NCBI GenBank assembly: GCA_944470555.2
Contig: OX104127.1
Coordinates: 151,791,776 to 151,855,775 of the forward strand
DNA from: Heterobilharzia americana
Taxonomy: Eukaryota > Platyhelminthes > Trematoda > Strigeidida > Schistosomatidae
Length of the DNA stretch: 64,000 nucleotides
Reading direction: 5' to 3'
The stretch's first letter is position 1, and each line of letters begins with the position of its first letter. The position numbers and the translations under genes were made by a program. Below, piece by piece: positions 34,471-46,964 of this stretch. Under the pieces are notes generated by a model. The model was given only the letters and a program-made list of their open reading frames with translations, was not told where the DNA came from and ran no database searches.

Positions 34471-34640
34471 GAAATTCAGGCAATGCAGTAGAATGTAACT
34501 TCATCTAAGTTGGTTTATTGCATGCATCACACAGTGAAACAGTGTGATTTACTGGATAACGTTTCAAATGCAATTTATTATTCATCGCCATATCAAAATA
34601 ACTCCATAAGGTTCAGACATGGTTTACGCAGATCTGATTC
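34471..34640 (+). repeat. Dispersed repeat D1, copy 2
   Basis: AAATTCAGG, AGAATGTAACTTC, GGTTTATTGCATGCATCAC, ACAGTGAAACAGTGTGATTT and GGATAACGTT align with copies at 27.54 and 54.04 kb. Confidence 0.6.
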
Positions 34641-34762
34641 CCTTTCCTTTTTTGTGCTGTAGGTTATAAAATTCTGCAGCAAGTAAAAATATGTGTCCAT
34701 CCTTTTTCTTTCCTGATATGCCGGGTTGACTTGATAAACAGTAATCCAGTTAGTAATGATAG

Positions 34763-34790
34763 ACAGTGGCTAGCAGTGGAATCCAGGATG
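34763..34790 (-). repeat. Smα-type SINE scrap
   Basis: CAGTGGCTAGCAGTGGAATCC and AGGATG match the end of Smα-type copies (compare 57870-57895). The ribozyme core is not preserved. Confidence 0.5.
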
Positions 34791-34799
34791 TGATCCAGT

Positions 34800-37700
34800 T
34801 ATCAAAGTCTTCGTTCACTTCACTAGATTATTTTTAAAACTGCTACTCTGTCCTGTTCCATTTCGTAGTGGCATGTAATTGCAAGCATACTTATAGCTGA
34901 AATTCTGTCTAGATTTCCAGCCTCACTACGGTCTACCACTATGGATTAAGCTAAGCTTTTGGACTGAGATAGACTAGATGACCGTGTATTTTTATTTCTT
35001 CAAATTAACTCACCTAGTTGGATGGAGAAAGAGACTGTTAACCGAATTGTTGTTGACCAAATCAACACTGAATTTGAGGAATAGGACTGGTCCACCACAT
35101 GTTCAAGATATATGGAAAATTCTTCTACCTTGTCTCAAAGTTGTGGAGTTTCCTTGACACAGCCGCGAATAATAAATTGTGTTTGAAACGTTTTCCATTA
35201 AATAACACTGTTTAGCATCCCGTACATCTAATAAACTAAATAAAACAGACTTGCCACCTATCTTTCCCTTACATTTTATCTGCAAATGTCAAGCGAAAAC
35301 ATGTCACAGAATAACACAAACCTGAATCCATACCTGGAAATTTATGATATATTGCAGGATAATAAATATTGAACTTATCTTCCTACAAAAAGGCTAACGT
35401 AAGAAAACAAAACCATCTAATCATGCAATGTGTAACTGCATAATGTTTTTAAAACTAAGATACTGTAAACTTTCTATGCCGTAACGTCAATTATTTTATC
35501 AGCTGTCTGTACCAGCTAAACTATACAAGGCAATATTATGATCGTGTCGGTATTTGACTAGAATAACTCTTGATTGTCAAACTAGACATTTCATAAGAGC
35601 AAATTCATATTTTCACTCTGACCTATTTCTGTTTTGTTAAACTTAAAGAAATTTGTTGTTGTTGAAATTATCATTCGCTCGTAGCTTTTGTATTTCTGCT
35701 GTAAAATGAATCTTTTTGATCATATCTATAAATCTTTTGAAGCAGTGGTCGTTTTTAAGTAAACCAAATTTGTTGTACGGTTCATTTAACTGTACTATTC
35801 TGTTTATATTTTGGTGAACTAGGCATATTTATTACTCCAATCTTATATTAGTTTGGGATTTTGACAATTCAATGATAAATAATCATGACGGAACAGTAAC
35901 CATCTTTGTATATCATTAAGAACACATTATAGTAATCTTAATATATAAAGGAAGAGAAAACTATGACAGCGAATTTTGCTATCTTCGTTTATCACACCCA
36001 AGTGTCACTTATTGCGATTATGTGCACTGAGCTACTAAACAGCTAGATTTTTGGAACCAGTGGTAAATCAGTCATACGATCTATCAGTCGACCCTTTCCA
36101 TTTTCGAATAATAATATTCTACTAATATGATTAAGTTGGGTAACGTGAATTTGGCTTATGACGGAAATCCACTTGAAATAGCCTAATTAAAAAGTATTCG
36201 GAAGCCAACAACATTCTGTCAATGATTTTATGAATCACATTTCCAATCCTGCATATCTGAACAATTAGTTTCTCTTTTTGACTTATTAGTGATTAGTAAA
36301 TATTCTTTCCACACACTGAGAAATTCGTTTTTCTATAGTGCACTTATAAAAACATTGGTCAACTTTCACTTTTTTTGAAGCTGGATGGACTAGAAAAATA
36401 AGTTACCCGTTTTCGTAATTCCGGCATTCAAAAAACTAACTGTTTGCTACCGGTACTTAAAAACAAAGTGCTTCAAAGTTTCAGTAGCATGTTTTACCAT
36501 TTAATGCATCCAATAATCACATAAGTACAGCACACGAAAAATAAGGGTTGGTAATGAAAGTTTGATAGAAATTAGCAGAAAGCCTTGGTACTGTGTTATT
36601 TTCTTGCTAACCTTTATCATCAAAGTAGACCTGCAATCTGTCGCGAAAAACCATAATTATGTAGCTATATACTGTAGTTAAAACTTTGATTCATGAGCTG
36701 TAGATTTCTTGAATTTCGCAAACATTTCGATCACAAGCACGGAAGTAGTAGCAAATAAACCATACTACTTTAGAAATGCCTCTTCAGCGGTTTCCAATGA
36801 AGTTCAGGGTTTTAGGTATCAGTTCACCTTAAATATTCCTTCTCCGATTAACCGATGCACAAAATCTTTAGTTAGGTATTCATGTGAATTATCAATGTCT
36901 CTTGCTTCTCTTTGAGGTGACCACTGGTGATTAAAGTAAATCTAGCTAGTAAGTGTCCATGGCTGCAAACCAGTGCTTCATAAACTTCGAACTATCTCTA
37001 ATCTCATCCTGGTTTACAAATGCACCACCTTATGAGCTCAAACATGAGTAACCAAGGTGGTTTACTGTTTCAAGTTGCATGCCAATTCATGTGACACAGT
37101 GCTGTAACGCACGACATTGGCTTTAAAAAATTTAGAGCGAAAAGTATGAAATGCCTTTTTCCCAGTGATTTTAATCATCAATTGTCAATAAGGTTTGACA
37201 AAGTCAAAATTTATGTTCATTTCTTCCTGAAAATATTCCTCTAAAAACTCAGTTAATACAGTCTAAAATGATTATATTTTGAAACATTATTCAAGGTAAT
37301 ATTTTCATAATCCTTGTTTATGCTTAACAAACGTCAATTACATTGTCAATCACAAATTTAAGTTTTTCAAGAATAAGTGGGCTGTTAAAGTTATTAACCG
37401 AAAGTCGCTTGCTTCACAGTAGGTTTCCTATAAACCTTAACGTGGGATGAAAAGATGGTGTTAAATATCTACCAAAACACCCTGAATCTAATACTTGAAA
37501 TTAAAGGTAATAACTAAGTTCCTTTTATATCTTGATGATAACGACATAACTAGAATATTTTATTAGTAAAATATCTTAACCATCATATATATTGATTGTG
37601 TTTAAAGGTTGCAAAAATATGTTAGAGTTCTGATAATTTACAGTTTTAAGTTTTGTGCACCTTATGTCAATATGAAGTAGAACAGTTGAAAACACAGTGG

Positions 37701-40115
37701 GGTTGACTAAAATATGGAAATTCCTACATACCATTCATTGAATGACAACAAACCATGTGATTTATTTTATGGTGGTAAGTGCGTCTAAATTAAATTCAGT
37801 ATCTTGAACAGATTTAAAGGCATCAGAAATATAGTTCGTTAACGAGGTAGAACTTCTGAGGAAGTTTCCAATCAGGTTATAAACTCATCACAATAAAAAT
37901 ATAAATTTTGCCAGTATTTTAATGAATAACACCTTAGGATAATCTACTTAGTTTACTGCATGAAGCACGATGAACCAATTATCGGCAAGACATTTTTCGC
38001 AGCTTGGGAAAGCTATAACTCAACCCTTACAGATTGCCGTAACAGACTACGAGAAAGTCTTTTTATCCGAAGAGATAACTACACCTTCAAAGTGTCTGAA
38101 ATTAATTTAGTGGATAGCACATAAAACTATGATTCACTCTTTAGCATGCAGATATCATAATATTTAGGTCATATATGCGGTCTAGATCGGTGAAGGCTAG
38201 TGGTAAAGTGTATACTGCTTATTTCAAATAGATCATCTTCATATACACAATCTTTCGTTAATCTGAATAACACTTTAGAGAATCCATTATTGGAAATCTA
38301 ATGAACTCTGACCAATAAATTATACGCAGACAGTCATAGTTACAAAAACGGCCATCTGTATAGTTTTTGTGGTTATAAAAACCAAGAAGTGAGTCTGCTG
38401 ACCGGTGTACATTAAAATATGAGTAGTATTCAAATGCAGAAGGAAAATAAATGTTCCGAGACTTTCAAACAGCGAACTGAAATTTAATGGTGGTTTGACC
38501 TTTATTTTAACCTACTCCTATAACAGTTCACAATTACTAAGGCATTTTGTTGCTGACTGATATGAGAGGCTTAACTAAAAATACAAAGGGCAACAAAGAA
38601 GGCTATCTTCGCAACTTTACATCATAGCTGTGTAGCTATATAGTGGTTTAAAGAAAACACCGAAATCTCCAACAAGGGTCAAAGATTAGTGTCAGTTAGC
38701 AACAAAACATAATTAACCAAGAATCGGAAGGGGAAAATAATGTACTGTGTTTGAAAGTTATTCAATCTCATGTAGTAAGAAAATGCAGACATAAATAACA
38801 GAGCTACTAAAATGGAGCACAACAACAAGAATATTATAAACAAGAAAGCGAAGAAGATCCTAATGAATAGAAAGTGCACTTGAGGATAAAAATTCAACTG
38901 AACTGGAGAAAAAATTACTTAGTAAAAGTCAAAGGATTGTGAAACTAAAGCAATGATACCACAAGAGACTAAATAAAACATATATGTACACAGAGTTGAG
39001 GATTCTCTTTTTGGTTAGCCAGAGATCGGGCTAAGTTGAGATGACGGAGTTGAAATCTCTTTAAACTACCTGATATCATCTCATATATAGCATCATGTAG
39101 GTTGCTGTTTATTGATCTAGAATCCCTTTTTGATAATCATACCGTTAAATGGTCATAAGCACGTCTTGAGAGTGTTCTGGTGTTACGAAGCAAGTATATT
39201 TGCGTTTTCACGAACGACGGCATGCCTTAGGAAAGTAAGCCGTAAAGATGCAACAAAGAATATTTTCCTAAATGCTTTTTATAAAGAGCTTGTAAAAATT
39301 GACTGTCTCTGCCACCATTAAATTTTAGATTCATACACAGGTACTTCTGGAGTACTCTTAATTTGTATGCAACATCAGACTTATTTCTCATATATTTACC
39401 AGTAAATTAGGTTAGATATCTATTTAAACCAGAGTTTTCCTGATGATCTACAATCCTCCATCTGATGTGATTTCTAAGTAAGTGAGTCAATTGTTTTGGC
39501 AAGGGAGGTAAACAGACTTTTGTTTTTTTTCATACAGATAAAACTGTAGAAATTCGTCCACCTCGATAACAATTCTTTCCCACAGTTTTAGGAAAACATG
39601 ATATGTTTCTAAAAATGCTATGTATAATTTTTATCTTCTGCGACTAGTTATTTTTTCTAATTTCTAAACGCTTAAAACTATGCGTCCACGTTAAATATAT
39701 GTCTAGCGGGATTTGCACTAAATATGATTCATTAGACATATTATAGAATATATTCCCACTGATCTTCTTCGTGGTTGGTAGGAGTATAACTTTGTTTCAA
39801 AATACAAATTTTAGATCTTATTGGTATTTTACAGATTGAATTCACAAGTAGGTATTTAGGATAGGTATTAGTTGACCTGACTAATTATCATGTTTGAAGG
39901 GATTGTTGAGTATTCTCATATGATTTCCCAACAACCGTATTGATACATACAACACCTTGATGAAATTCTGACAATACTGTTTTAATCTGTGTTTAAAATT
40001 GCATTCAACAGGTGTGTCCCTAAGTGAAAGAAAATATTCGTGATTCATCCATGGATTCCTTTTTGTTTCTTTCATTACCAAGCAAACTGAAAAGAGAAGC
40101 TGTTCCTGCATTCAT
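34800..40115. other. 5.3 kb of A+T-rich sequence, no gene seen
   Basis: No open frame with recognisable domains, no RNA gene and no clear repeat. A weak resemblance to repeat D1 near 37945-37970 was not strong enough to call. Confidence 0.35.
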
Positions 40116-40118
40116 CCT

Positions 40119-40280
40119 GGTGACTAGCGGTGGCATCCAGAACACATTCTTCGCCCTATCTGGGACTTGACAGTTGGACATACCTGCACCCAATTGGGTG
40201 ATGTTGTTTCCACTAGGACTTGAACCCAAGACCCATCGCTCCAAACTCCAAAGTGTTATCCACTAGGCCACCGGTACAAG
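40119..40280 (-). mobile_element. Smα-type hammerhead SINE, group (b), decayed
   Basis: Read on the minus strand from 40278, GGTGGCCTAGTGG (box A) and TTGGGTTCAAGTCC (box B) form the head. A hammerhead relic follows, with CTGTCAA, AGTCCCAGATAGGGC and GAAG, then a TTCTGGATGCCACCGC end. The known schistosome core in this family is CTGAYGA, GTCCCAAATAGGAC, GAAAC. Changes in the core and at the GAAA strand suggest it is inactive. Order and length fit the Smα family. Confidence 0.75.
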
Positions 40281-40284
40281 CAGG

Positions 40285-42895
40285 ATACCTCTTGTGCAGT
40301 GGGTGTCATCTGTTATTTATTGGCACTTTTAACTTTCCGTTGTTAAACAGAACTGAATTGCTTGACTTCTGTTCGACTGTGTATAGTAACGGGAAATTAC
40401 GAGTAACAAACAGCAGAATCTGTTGCTGTTAAACTGGACTAACTTATAAGTTTACGCTCCAGTGAGAAATATCTGCTCGAAAACGTTTGACAGGAACAAG
40501 AGGAATGCACTGGGCACGAAGAAGATGCCTCCTCACCATAGAGAAAGTTGACCATTCACAGATGACATTGTACATCTTTTGTTTTTATACACAAAGAAAT
40601 CTTTAATATGCTGTAACTCTTTTGCAGTTCTGGAAGTTTAACATGAAACAGTAGAGTTTTGACTCTTCCGAAAATTGGGTACGCTTAGTTGGAGTAAAAG
40701 AAGTAAACAAAATCTCTAATTAGTCTACAATTAAAATATAATCACTTATTGGAATTAGTCGACAACCGGCTTACTCTTTTATTTTATCGTCAGCTGCATA
40801 TGCATCACTTAAAACTATCCTAAATAACGGACATATCAAGCTGAAACTTTCATCCGTTCTCCTCGTATCTCACTTTCATGCATACACTCTCTTTACTTCA
40901 CTCTCCTTCTATGCTATCTAGTACATACTTTGAAGAAGAAATTTAGGAATGCATCTTGAAGACAATTTAGTATATATCATACATCATTATATTCTACATC
41001 TTGAAATAACAGGCGCATCAGTTTTTGCAAATCTTACGACAGTTTGAATGAACAAAGTATTTCATCATCACAAAATTAGGTTATTTCTATGCGTCCTTAT
41101 AAATATCTATAATTCATGATAAACAGTTCAGCATAATAAAGCTTTTACATCTGTCCAGTAATACTGTCTTTGCTGATTCCTTCAATATATCATACTGGGT
41201 TAAATCATTCATTCATGATATGTAAACGATTTATTGCCACGAATAAAAGCTGCATCTATACGACTGATATTGTTAGCGATAATTCGGTCTATTTGTAAGA
41301 ATGAAACGTAAGTAATAACTCAAATCGAGACTAAGTGAATTTCAATTTATGTTCCTATAGATCCATAGGCCTAATGTGATTGCGATAAAGTTGACAACAC
41401 CAATAACCTAATATTCTACTGAAACAGAAGTTTGGCACAGTAATCGGTAAACAGTCTTTAGAGAGTACTTATTGAATCTGACACATGACCACGTGATATA
41501 TAGTCGAAGCTGACTCACGTCTGTAAATATGTCAGGCGATATGCAGGATGAAAAGATAGTATGACTCCCAAAACACATGCCTTGTTGTTGACAAACAGTC
41601 CAGGATGTTTAGCTTGGAAACCTTCATTTTGTTTAGACTGAGTTATTCTTCCCTTGAATACTCTCCACCATCTCGGATCTTTTCTAATATTTTCTTTTAT
41701 GTATCACTCCTTATTACCCTATACTACGAGCTTGTGAAGGTTAACTTTATCAGCAGAATTTTTTATCGGGTTTTTAACCCTTAGAATGTTGTTGTAAAGT
41801 ACTAGTAGATAAAGAACGTATGCACCCTTCTGGTATATTTCCCGTTTCCCATCATTTCGATTTACTTCCATGAACAAACCGATATTGCCTAATAATCAGT
41901 GTGCATCACTGGGTTTTATTGCCTATGCACATTGTTGATTGTGTGTAGCTGAAAAATATATGCTGTAAAACAAAATGAATCGCTTTTATTCAGCTAGATT
42001 TATTCTTATCTTTGTCAGGCTAAACATTCATCTTTAGCATTCTTGTCAGTAAAATATAGATTTATATATATAAAGTTGTTTCTTACTGTTTCTTTTCAAA
42101 TAAAATTTCTCCTAACTGTTTCACCTTATCTGTATAAATTTGACTATGACTCCTAACTAAATTCATACCAGTATTATGTTATGTTAAGATACATGCGTTA
42201 TGTGTCTAATTCTGTGAAACAAAATGGACATCGTTTTTATTACTTCACTCGCTTGTGAGAAACAAATACTGCTGTAATAAACATCGGTTACTCGAGACCA
42301 AAATGCTTTCAATGATAACCAACCTGTTGTTAAATACTAAAAGATAATAGGCAGGAAGCCCTTAACTTCAGTTTCGAGCTGGTTGGTTTTCATTAGCAAG
42401 GCATATCTGAAATCTTGAGGTGACTTATATTTGCTATGAGACTTTACCTTGACATCTAACACTAAAATACATTTCATGCAATGTTGTATCACTAAGCATA
42501 GTGGCCCCGTTCATAACTTGATCGCTAGAGTTTGATAAGTGCTGGACATAAAAGACTCTGCAGCTTTATCAGCTTACAAACTGCGATTTGTTTCGGTGAA
42601 GTTAAAAAAACTGTTAAACGTGTTGTTCATCAACTCAGACGTTTAGCGGATGTATACTTCAGTGATGTACTAAGAGGAGTAAACTTGCGTTCACTGTTTC
42701 CCGATGAATATGGTTTATCGCCCTTCATAGACAATCAAAGCATAGGCATTTTTCATACCATCAAACATCTATAGACATTTACTGTAGTGTACTTTTACGA
42801 ATCATTAAAATATCCCTAAAATAAGTGACACGACTTACATTTTTTATTCTTTATCAATAACATCAAAATGTTACTACTCATGAACTGAGGTTAAC
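40285..42895. other. A+T-rich sequence with one candidate coding fragment
   Basis: Nothing is recognised except a weak open stretch at 42595-42774, listed separately. Confidence 0.35.
42595..42774 (+). other. Unrecognised open frame, possible exon or relic
   Basis: The frame reads VKKTVKRVVHQLRRLADVYF and then GVNLRSLFPDEYGLSPFIDN before a stop at 42772. The amino-acid composition looks protein-like and TTTGTTTCGGTGAAG upstream resembles a 3' splice site. No homologue is recognised and no partner exon was found nearby, so chance is quite possible. Confidence 0.2.
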
Positions 42896-42898
42896 TAG

Positions 42899-43065
42899 AG
42901 AACCACTGAAAATTTTGAAGCACTGGAGAGCCGTTTAACTATAGTGCAGAACTCGTATACAGTGGACACCCGTGACCCCTTGAGGGATTCAGCTTAGGCT
43001 TATCAGAATTTGTGGAGGGCACGTTATCATTCAACCACCAGGTTAAAATCCAGTTGTGCACATTT
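42899..43065 (-). mobile_element. tRNA-headed hammerhead SINE, group (a), decayed
   Basis: On the minus strand the order is CCTGGTGGTTGAATGATAAC (head), a decayed box B region, CACTG, TATACGA, a long degenerate stem II, TTAAAC, CTC and CAGTG. Stem I (CACTG/CAGTG) is kept, but the core strand and cleavage triplet have changed, so it should be inactive. It ends with GTGGTTCTC near 42899. Confidence 0.65.
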
Positions 43066-43069
43066 TTCT

Positions 43070-44305
43070 ACTTCTGTGGATTGGAGATACAGTGTCGCTG
43101 TCACTACAAAACAGCTATTCAGTATTCCCAGAGCTCTAGTGGTGCATTTTCAAAATGATTTCAACCCACGATGAATGCTGCCCTGAAGCCATTTAGCTCA
43201 CCCCTAGAAACCTTCAAACCCGCAATAATAATTAAGGGTTGATATCTACTTTCTCCGCTTTTCACCTGCCGTGTTTAATCATTTTGCGACTGCAAAGATC
43301 TCTCTTGTCTTGATGTTATTATTCAGTTTGTGATGTAGCAGAGTAACCACGTAGCCGTTCTATGTTTAAAGAAGATAGATTTCAGTCTCAGTATACACAA
43401 ATTCTACTGGTAAACATTCTAAGAGTTACACTTTCTAGTGTCTGTTTTAGTCTATGAGTTTACGAATTTCCACAGAATTTAAATTTACTTTTTAATGCCG
43501 AAGTTGGCAGTATTGTTTCCTTTCATATATCCTAGGCTAAAAGGAGACACTACTTTGTTGAATTTCCGAAAGAAAGACTAACCGATAGTGAAGATAATCT
43601 CCAAACCGATGTAATCATAGTTTCTGTCGACTAAAATAGAATAAAAAAGGTAGAATCCCTTTGTGTACTAATGCTTTCACAAAAACCTTACTATGTGATA
43701 ACAATATATTGGTTATATTTTTACACTAAGTTCAGATATTTATTTAATTTGCCACTTCAAAATGCACTGAAAGAAATTTTATTTCAACTGCATAAACGTT
43801 TACAATGTCTGTAGCATATTTCACTAGCTCTAAGAACATAGAGAATGTGTTTGCATGCACAGGAATATATGTCGTTTTTCTCCAGACAACGTTTTTTCAA
43901 TATCATGGATAAAAAGTCTACTAGTGCAATGAAAAAGCACTTCATTCTAACAATGGATAGAGTGTTATTGTATTTATTAAGAACCGCTTCATTCATTAGT
44001 GCATTCTTATCTATCCGAAAGACAAATGAGTTACTCATATACAAAGTAATCTAGTTAGGGAAGTGGCAACAAAAACGGTGGTGATGATACGTGCCACTTG
44101 TATGTACTACTCTATTTTACTTACATCGGTATTTATTCCACGGTATATACTTGCATAAGTAACCTCTGAAGCTACAGTTTTCCACAAGTTCTCTAATATA
44201 CCGCTCATTGGGAACTTACAAACGTGAAAACTTCTGAAATAAAATTATCAGAAATTGGTAAACATATGAAGTACTTGCAAGACACTACTTATGAACCATT
44301 TATCT
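43070..44305. other. A+T-rich sequence, no gene seen
   Basis: Nothing recognised. Confidence 0.35.
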
Positions 44306-44307
44306 AA

Positions 44308-44641
44308 GGATTATAAATGAAATATATTTTGTAAAATTCTAATGAAGTAGAAAAATAAATGTCTGACGTTTCGCGACTTCGTGAAAATCGCTTCCTCAGA
44401 GAATAAAACCTGTACAAGTTATCAATAGTGTAAATAGTAAAAGGTGACGAATCAGATCACATTGTCTATACATGATGATAATATGAATGTAAATGTCATC
44501 GTTATGCTGGTCAGGAAGCGTTCACAATTTGTCTTTGTTTATCAGTTAATTAGTTTGAAGGTCAAGGTGATATGAATATGTGCATATGTAACTCGGTGTG
44601 AAAGTGTAAGAAAAATAATAGTAAATAAATAATATGGATGA
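44308..44641. repeat. Left inverted arm of Penelope-like element 4
   Basis: Begins GGATTATAAATG and ends AATATGGATGA. The reverse complement matches 45591-45924 throughout; the only mismatch I found is in GAATGTAAATG (left) against GAATATAAATG (right, complemented). Confidence 0.95.
44362..44402 (-). ncRNA. Hammerhead-like motif in left arm (same strand as element)
   Basis: Identical to the right-arm motif at 45830-45870 but on the minus strand, the coding strand of the element, so it would be in the element's own transcript near its 3' end. Confidence 0.65.
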
Positions 44642-44699
44642 CAAATTAGGTTTGTTCGTGTGTATGTACTTTTGATCAGATCATTGTGTGGTGTGTTGT

Positions 44700-45570
44700 T
44701 TATGGAAATTGTATCCACGTTGATTGAATGGTTAGGCCTTCCTTTCTGTTGAGCGGATTAGGATTCAACATAATGTGAAATGCCTCTGCTATTCTTCTTT
44801 CTTTGTAGTTTGAAAATCCCTTTTGAATAATTTTAATATTTTCGATATCGATTTTATGACTGTGATAGATGGTGTGAACTGCGATCGCCGACTTGATTTG
44901 AAAGTTCTGTAGTTCTACAGGATTATTTGGCGGTCGTTATGTGTAGCATGCATGTTCTTTAGACTTAATAAGGATCTCATGGGATGATTCTCCAATATAA
45001 TAGGCGTCACAGTTGACACAGCTTAATTTGTAGACACAATTTTTTGTGGAGATAAAATGAACTTCATCTTTTGCGTGGACTAGAGCATTCCTGAGTGTTG
45101 GTTGTCTTGCAAAAGGTCTCAATTCGGTGCTTTCTTAAGATTCTTTGTAACTCTTCGGTTGTACCTTGGCGGAATGGCAGAACTACTGTACCAATCCAAG
45201 AATCATCATTTGAATTTTCTCTGGGGTCCTACTGTTCACGTTTCTGGATCTTTCAAATGAGATTATTAGGGTAGTTATTGGAATATAATACATCTGATAT
45301 ATTACTTACTTTCGTTTACCTGTCATCTTCATTCGTGATGAGCCTTTTCACTCTCCTGAATAAGCTCCGAGCAAGTGGAAGTTTAGCGCCTAGTGGATGT
45401 GCTGAATTAAAATCAAGATATCGGTTTACGATAAATCGACAAACTAAAACTTCCGTTTCCATTCTTTTTAACTAAACAGTCTAGAAATGGTAGTTCACTG
45501 CTTGCATTTTCAGGTTCACATGTGAACTTGAAATGTGGAGAATAAGTGTTAATTAATCTCGAAAAGGTTC
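44700..45570 (-). pseudogene. RT C-terminus and GIY-YIG endonuclease of Penelope-like element 4
   Basis: From the 5' side (high coordinates) the minus strand gives decayed RT pieces, then ENSNDDSWIGTVVLPFRQGT and TEELQRILRKHRIE. After a one-base frameshift near 45090 come LRNALVHAKDEVHFISTKN and CVYKLSCVNCDAYYIGESSH, a GIY-YIG core with its preceding CxxC. An in-frame TAA follows CYT, then ELQNFQIKSAIAVHTIYHSH, NIKIIQKGFSNYKERRIAEA and the terminal TWIQFP before a natural stop at 44700-44702. The nuclease motif residues look preserved, but the frameshift and stops make it non-coding. Confidence 0.85.
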
Positions 45571-45590
45571 TGTGGCCAGATCATTTTTTA

Positions 45591-45924
45591 TCATCCATAT
45601 TATTTATTTACTATTATTTTTCTTACACTTTCACACCGAGTTACATATGCACATATTCATATCACCTTGACCTTCAAACTAATTAACTGATAAACAAAGA
45701 CAAATTGTGAACGCTTCCTGACCAGCATAACGATGACATTTATATTCATATTATCATCATGTATAGACAATGTGATCTGATTCGTCACCTTTTACTATTT
45801 ACACTATTGATAACTTGTACAGGTTTTATTCTCTGAGGAAGCGATTTTCACGAAGTCGCGAAACGTCAGACATTTATTTTTCTACTTCATTAGAATTTTA
45901 CAAAATATATTTCATTTATAATCC
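45591..45924. repeat. Right inverted arm of Penelope-like element 4
   Basis: Inverted partner of 44308-44641; begins TCATCCATATT and ends CATTTATAATCC. Confidence 0.95.
45830..45870 (+). ncRNA. Hammerhead-like motif in right arm
   Basis: TCT (45830-45832) pairs with AGA (45868-45870) as a short stem I. CTGAGGA (45833-45839) matches CUGANGA, followed by an extra A. GCGA/TCGC (45841-45844 with 45856-45859) forms stem II, then GAAA (45860-45863), C, and GTC (45865-45867). Stem III would be a single A-T pair, the very short form reported for Penelope-associated hammerheads. The three-pair stem I and the extra A leave activity uncertain. Confidence 0.65.
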
Positions 45925-46033
45925 AATTACCTAATGCTCAAAGTATTCAACTCTATCAGGTCAAATTTTGATCTTGAAGTTTACAATTCTTTTAAGGAGT
46001 TTCGTAAAATTGACGTTGTTGCCTGATCAACAC

Positions 46034-46140
46034 CTGGGTTCGTAGTTGAGCTCGTAAAGCACCGAAAAGTGCAATTTGGAGACCACTGGTCCGAATTTGA
46101 CTGCAACCCAGGTTTTCACTTCTTCAGTCATCACCGCATG
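46034..46140 (+). mobile_element. tRNA-headed SINE remnant, group (d)
   Basis: TTCGTAGTTGAGCTCGTAAAG with AGCACC (D arm-like), TGGTCCGAATTTGAC in the box B position and AACCCAGGTTTTCAC then TCATCACC at the end. The tail matches that at 20.97-20.99 kb. Confidence 0.5.
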
Positions 46141-46479
46141 CCAATCAAACCATTTCTGTTACATTGATTACGTTAGTTAATAAACAGGCAAGTTGTTTGA
46201 GAAAATTACGGACCGCAGAAAATCATAGTAATATGTAATGACTCACTTGTTCGGCTTTTCTATGTAAGAAATTATCTCACAATCAGTCAAACATGTCTTC
46301 TAAACATTTTTGACATATGCTGTTTTTGTTGGTATTCACGCAAGAATGAAGCTTTATGAATTTATTCACCAATTTTAAACCGCAGTTAATTTAACTTTGG
46401 CTGTTCACTGACTTTATAATTCAGACGAATTAGGTTCAAAATGTCAAACCTTTTCGTTATGAAACTCGAAATTTCACCT

Positions 46480-46960
46480 CACCACCAAACAACAAGCCCA
46501 CGAATATTCGAGTATAGAGTCTTCACCAGGGTGATCCACTTATTCTATATCGCTTTCAGTGAAAGACACTGCCACAAGAGCTCTCTGTTCAGGCTCCGAC
46601 TGGACAACTGGTAACGGGATAATAGCTGGAGGTCAACTGAACTGTCCCTCGAAGCTTCCTGTTTAGCTTTCCAGTTATTTCCCCTGCACGTGGATCCCAG
46701 ACCCATCATTACCCTCTATCGTCTCACTATTCATCAACTGTTTGCTCAACTTTCCTTGGTAACTATCCACTGTTACTTATCGTCGCTTCCTTTTCCACAT
46801 CTTTAGCCATCGCTGCTCACCACCGTCTGCGATCATTACGCAGACTTTTCGGCAGTCCACATTTGAGTTTCTGTTTTTCTCTTGAACCATTTATTTAGCT
46901 TTTTGCTAGCAATGTTCTTTTGCACAAGAGAACCTTATGATCTTCTTTGCTGTAATACTG
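46480..46960 (-). pseudogene. Linker region between EN and RT of second RTE-like family
   Basis: On the minus strand, 46865-46830 reads LKCGLPKSLRNDRRRW, then after a stop AAMAKDVEKEATISNSG; 46640-46490 reads LPVVQSEPEQRALVAVSFTE and a following HPGEDSILEYSW piece. LPKSxRNDRRRWW…AKDVEKAA is a recognisable block upstream of the RT domain in this RTE-like group. No endonuclease or RT core accompanies it. Base composition is clearly richer in G+C than the surroundings. Confidence 0.65.
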
Positions 46961-46964
46961 TCTG

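Larger units (their letters stand above)
44308..45924 (-). mobile_element. Penelope-like element 4, inverted 334-bp arms with hammerheads
   Basis: The left arm 44308-44641 and right arm 45591-45924 are exact-length inverted repeats of 334 bp, with a single difference found by eye. Between them lies a minus-strand RT end plus GIY-YIG frame. Each arm carries a hammerhead-like motif. Penelope-like elements have LTR-like terminal repeats that may be inverted and contain hammerhead ribozymes, so the identification is strong. The near identity of the arms points to recent formation or to gene conversion, while the coding part has stops and frameshifts. Confidence 0.88.
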
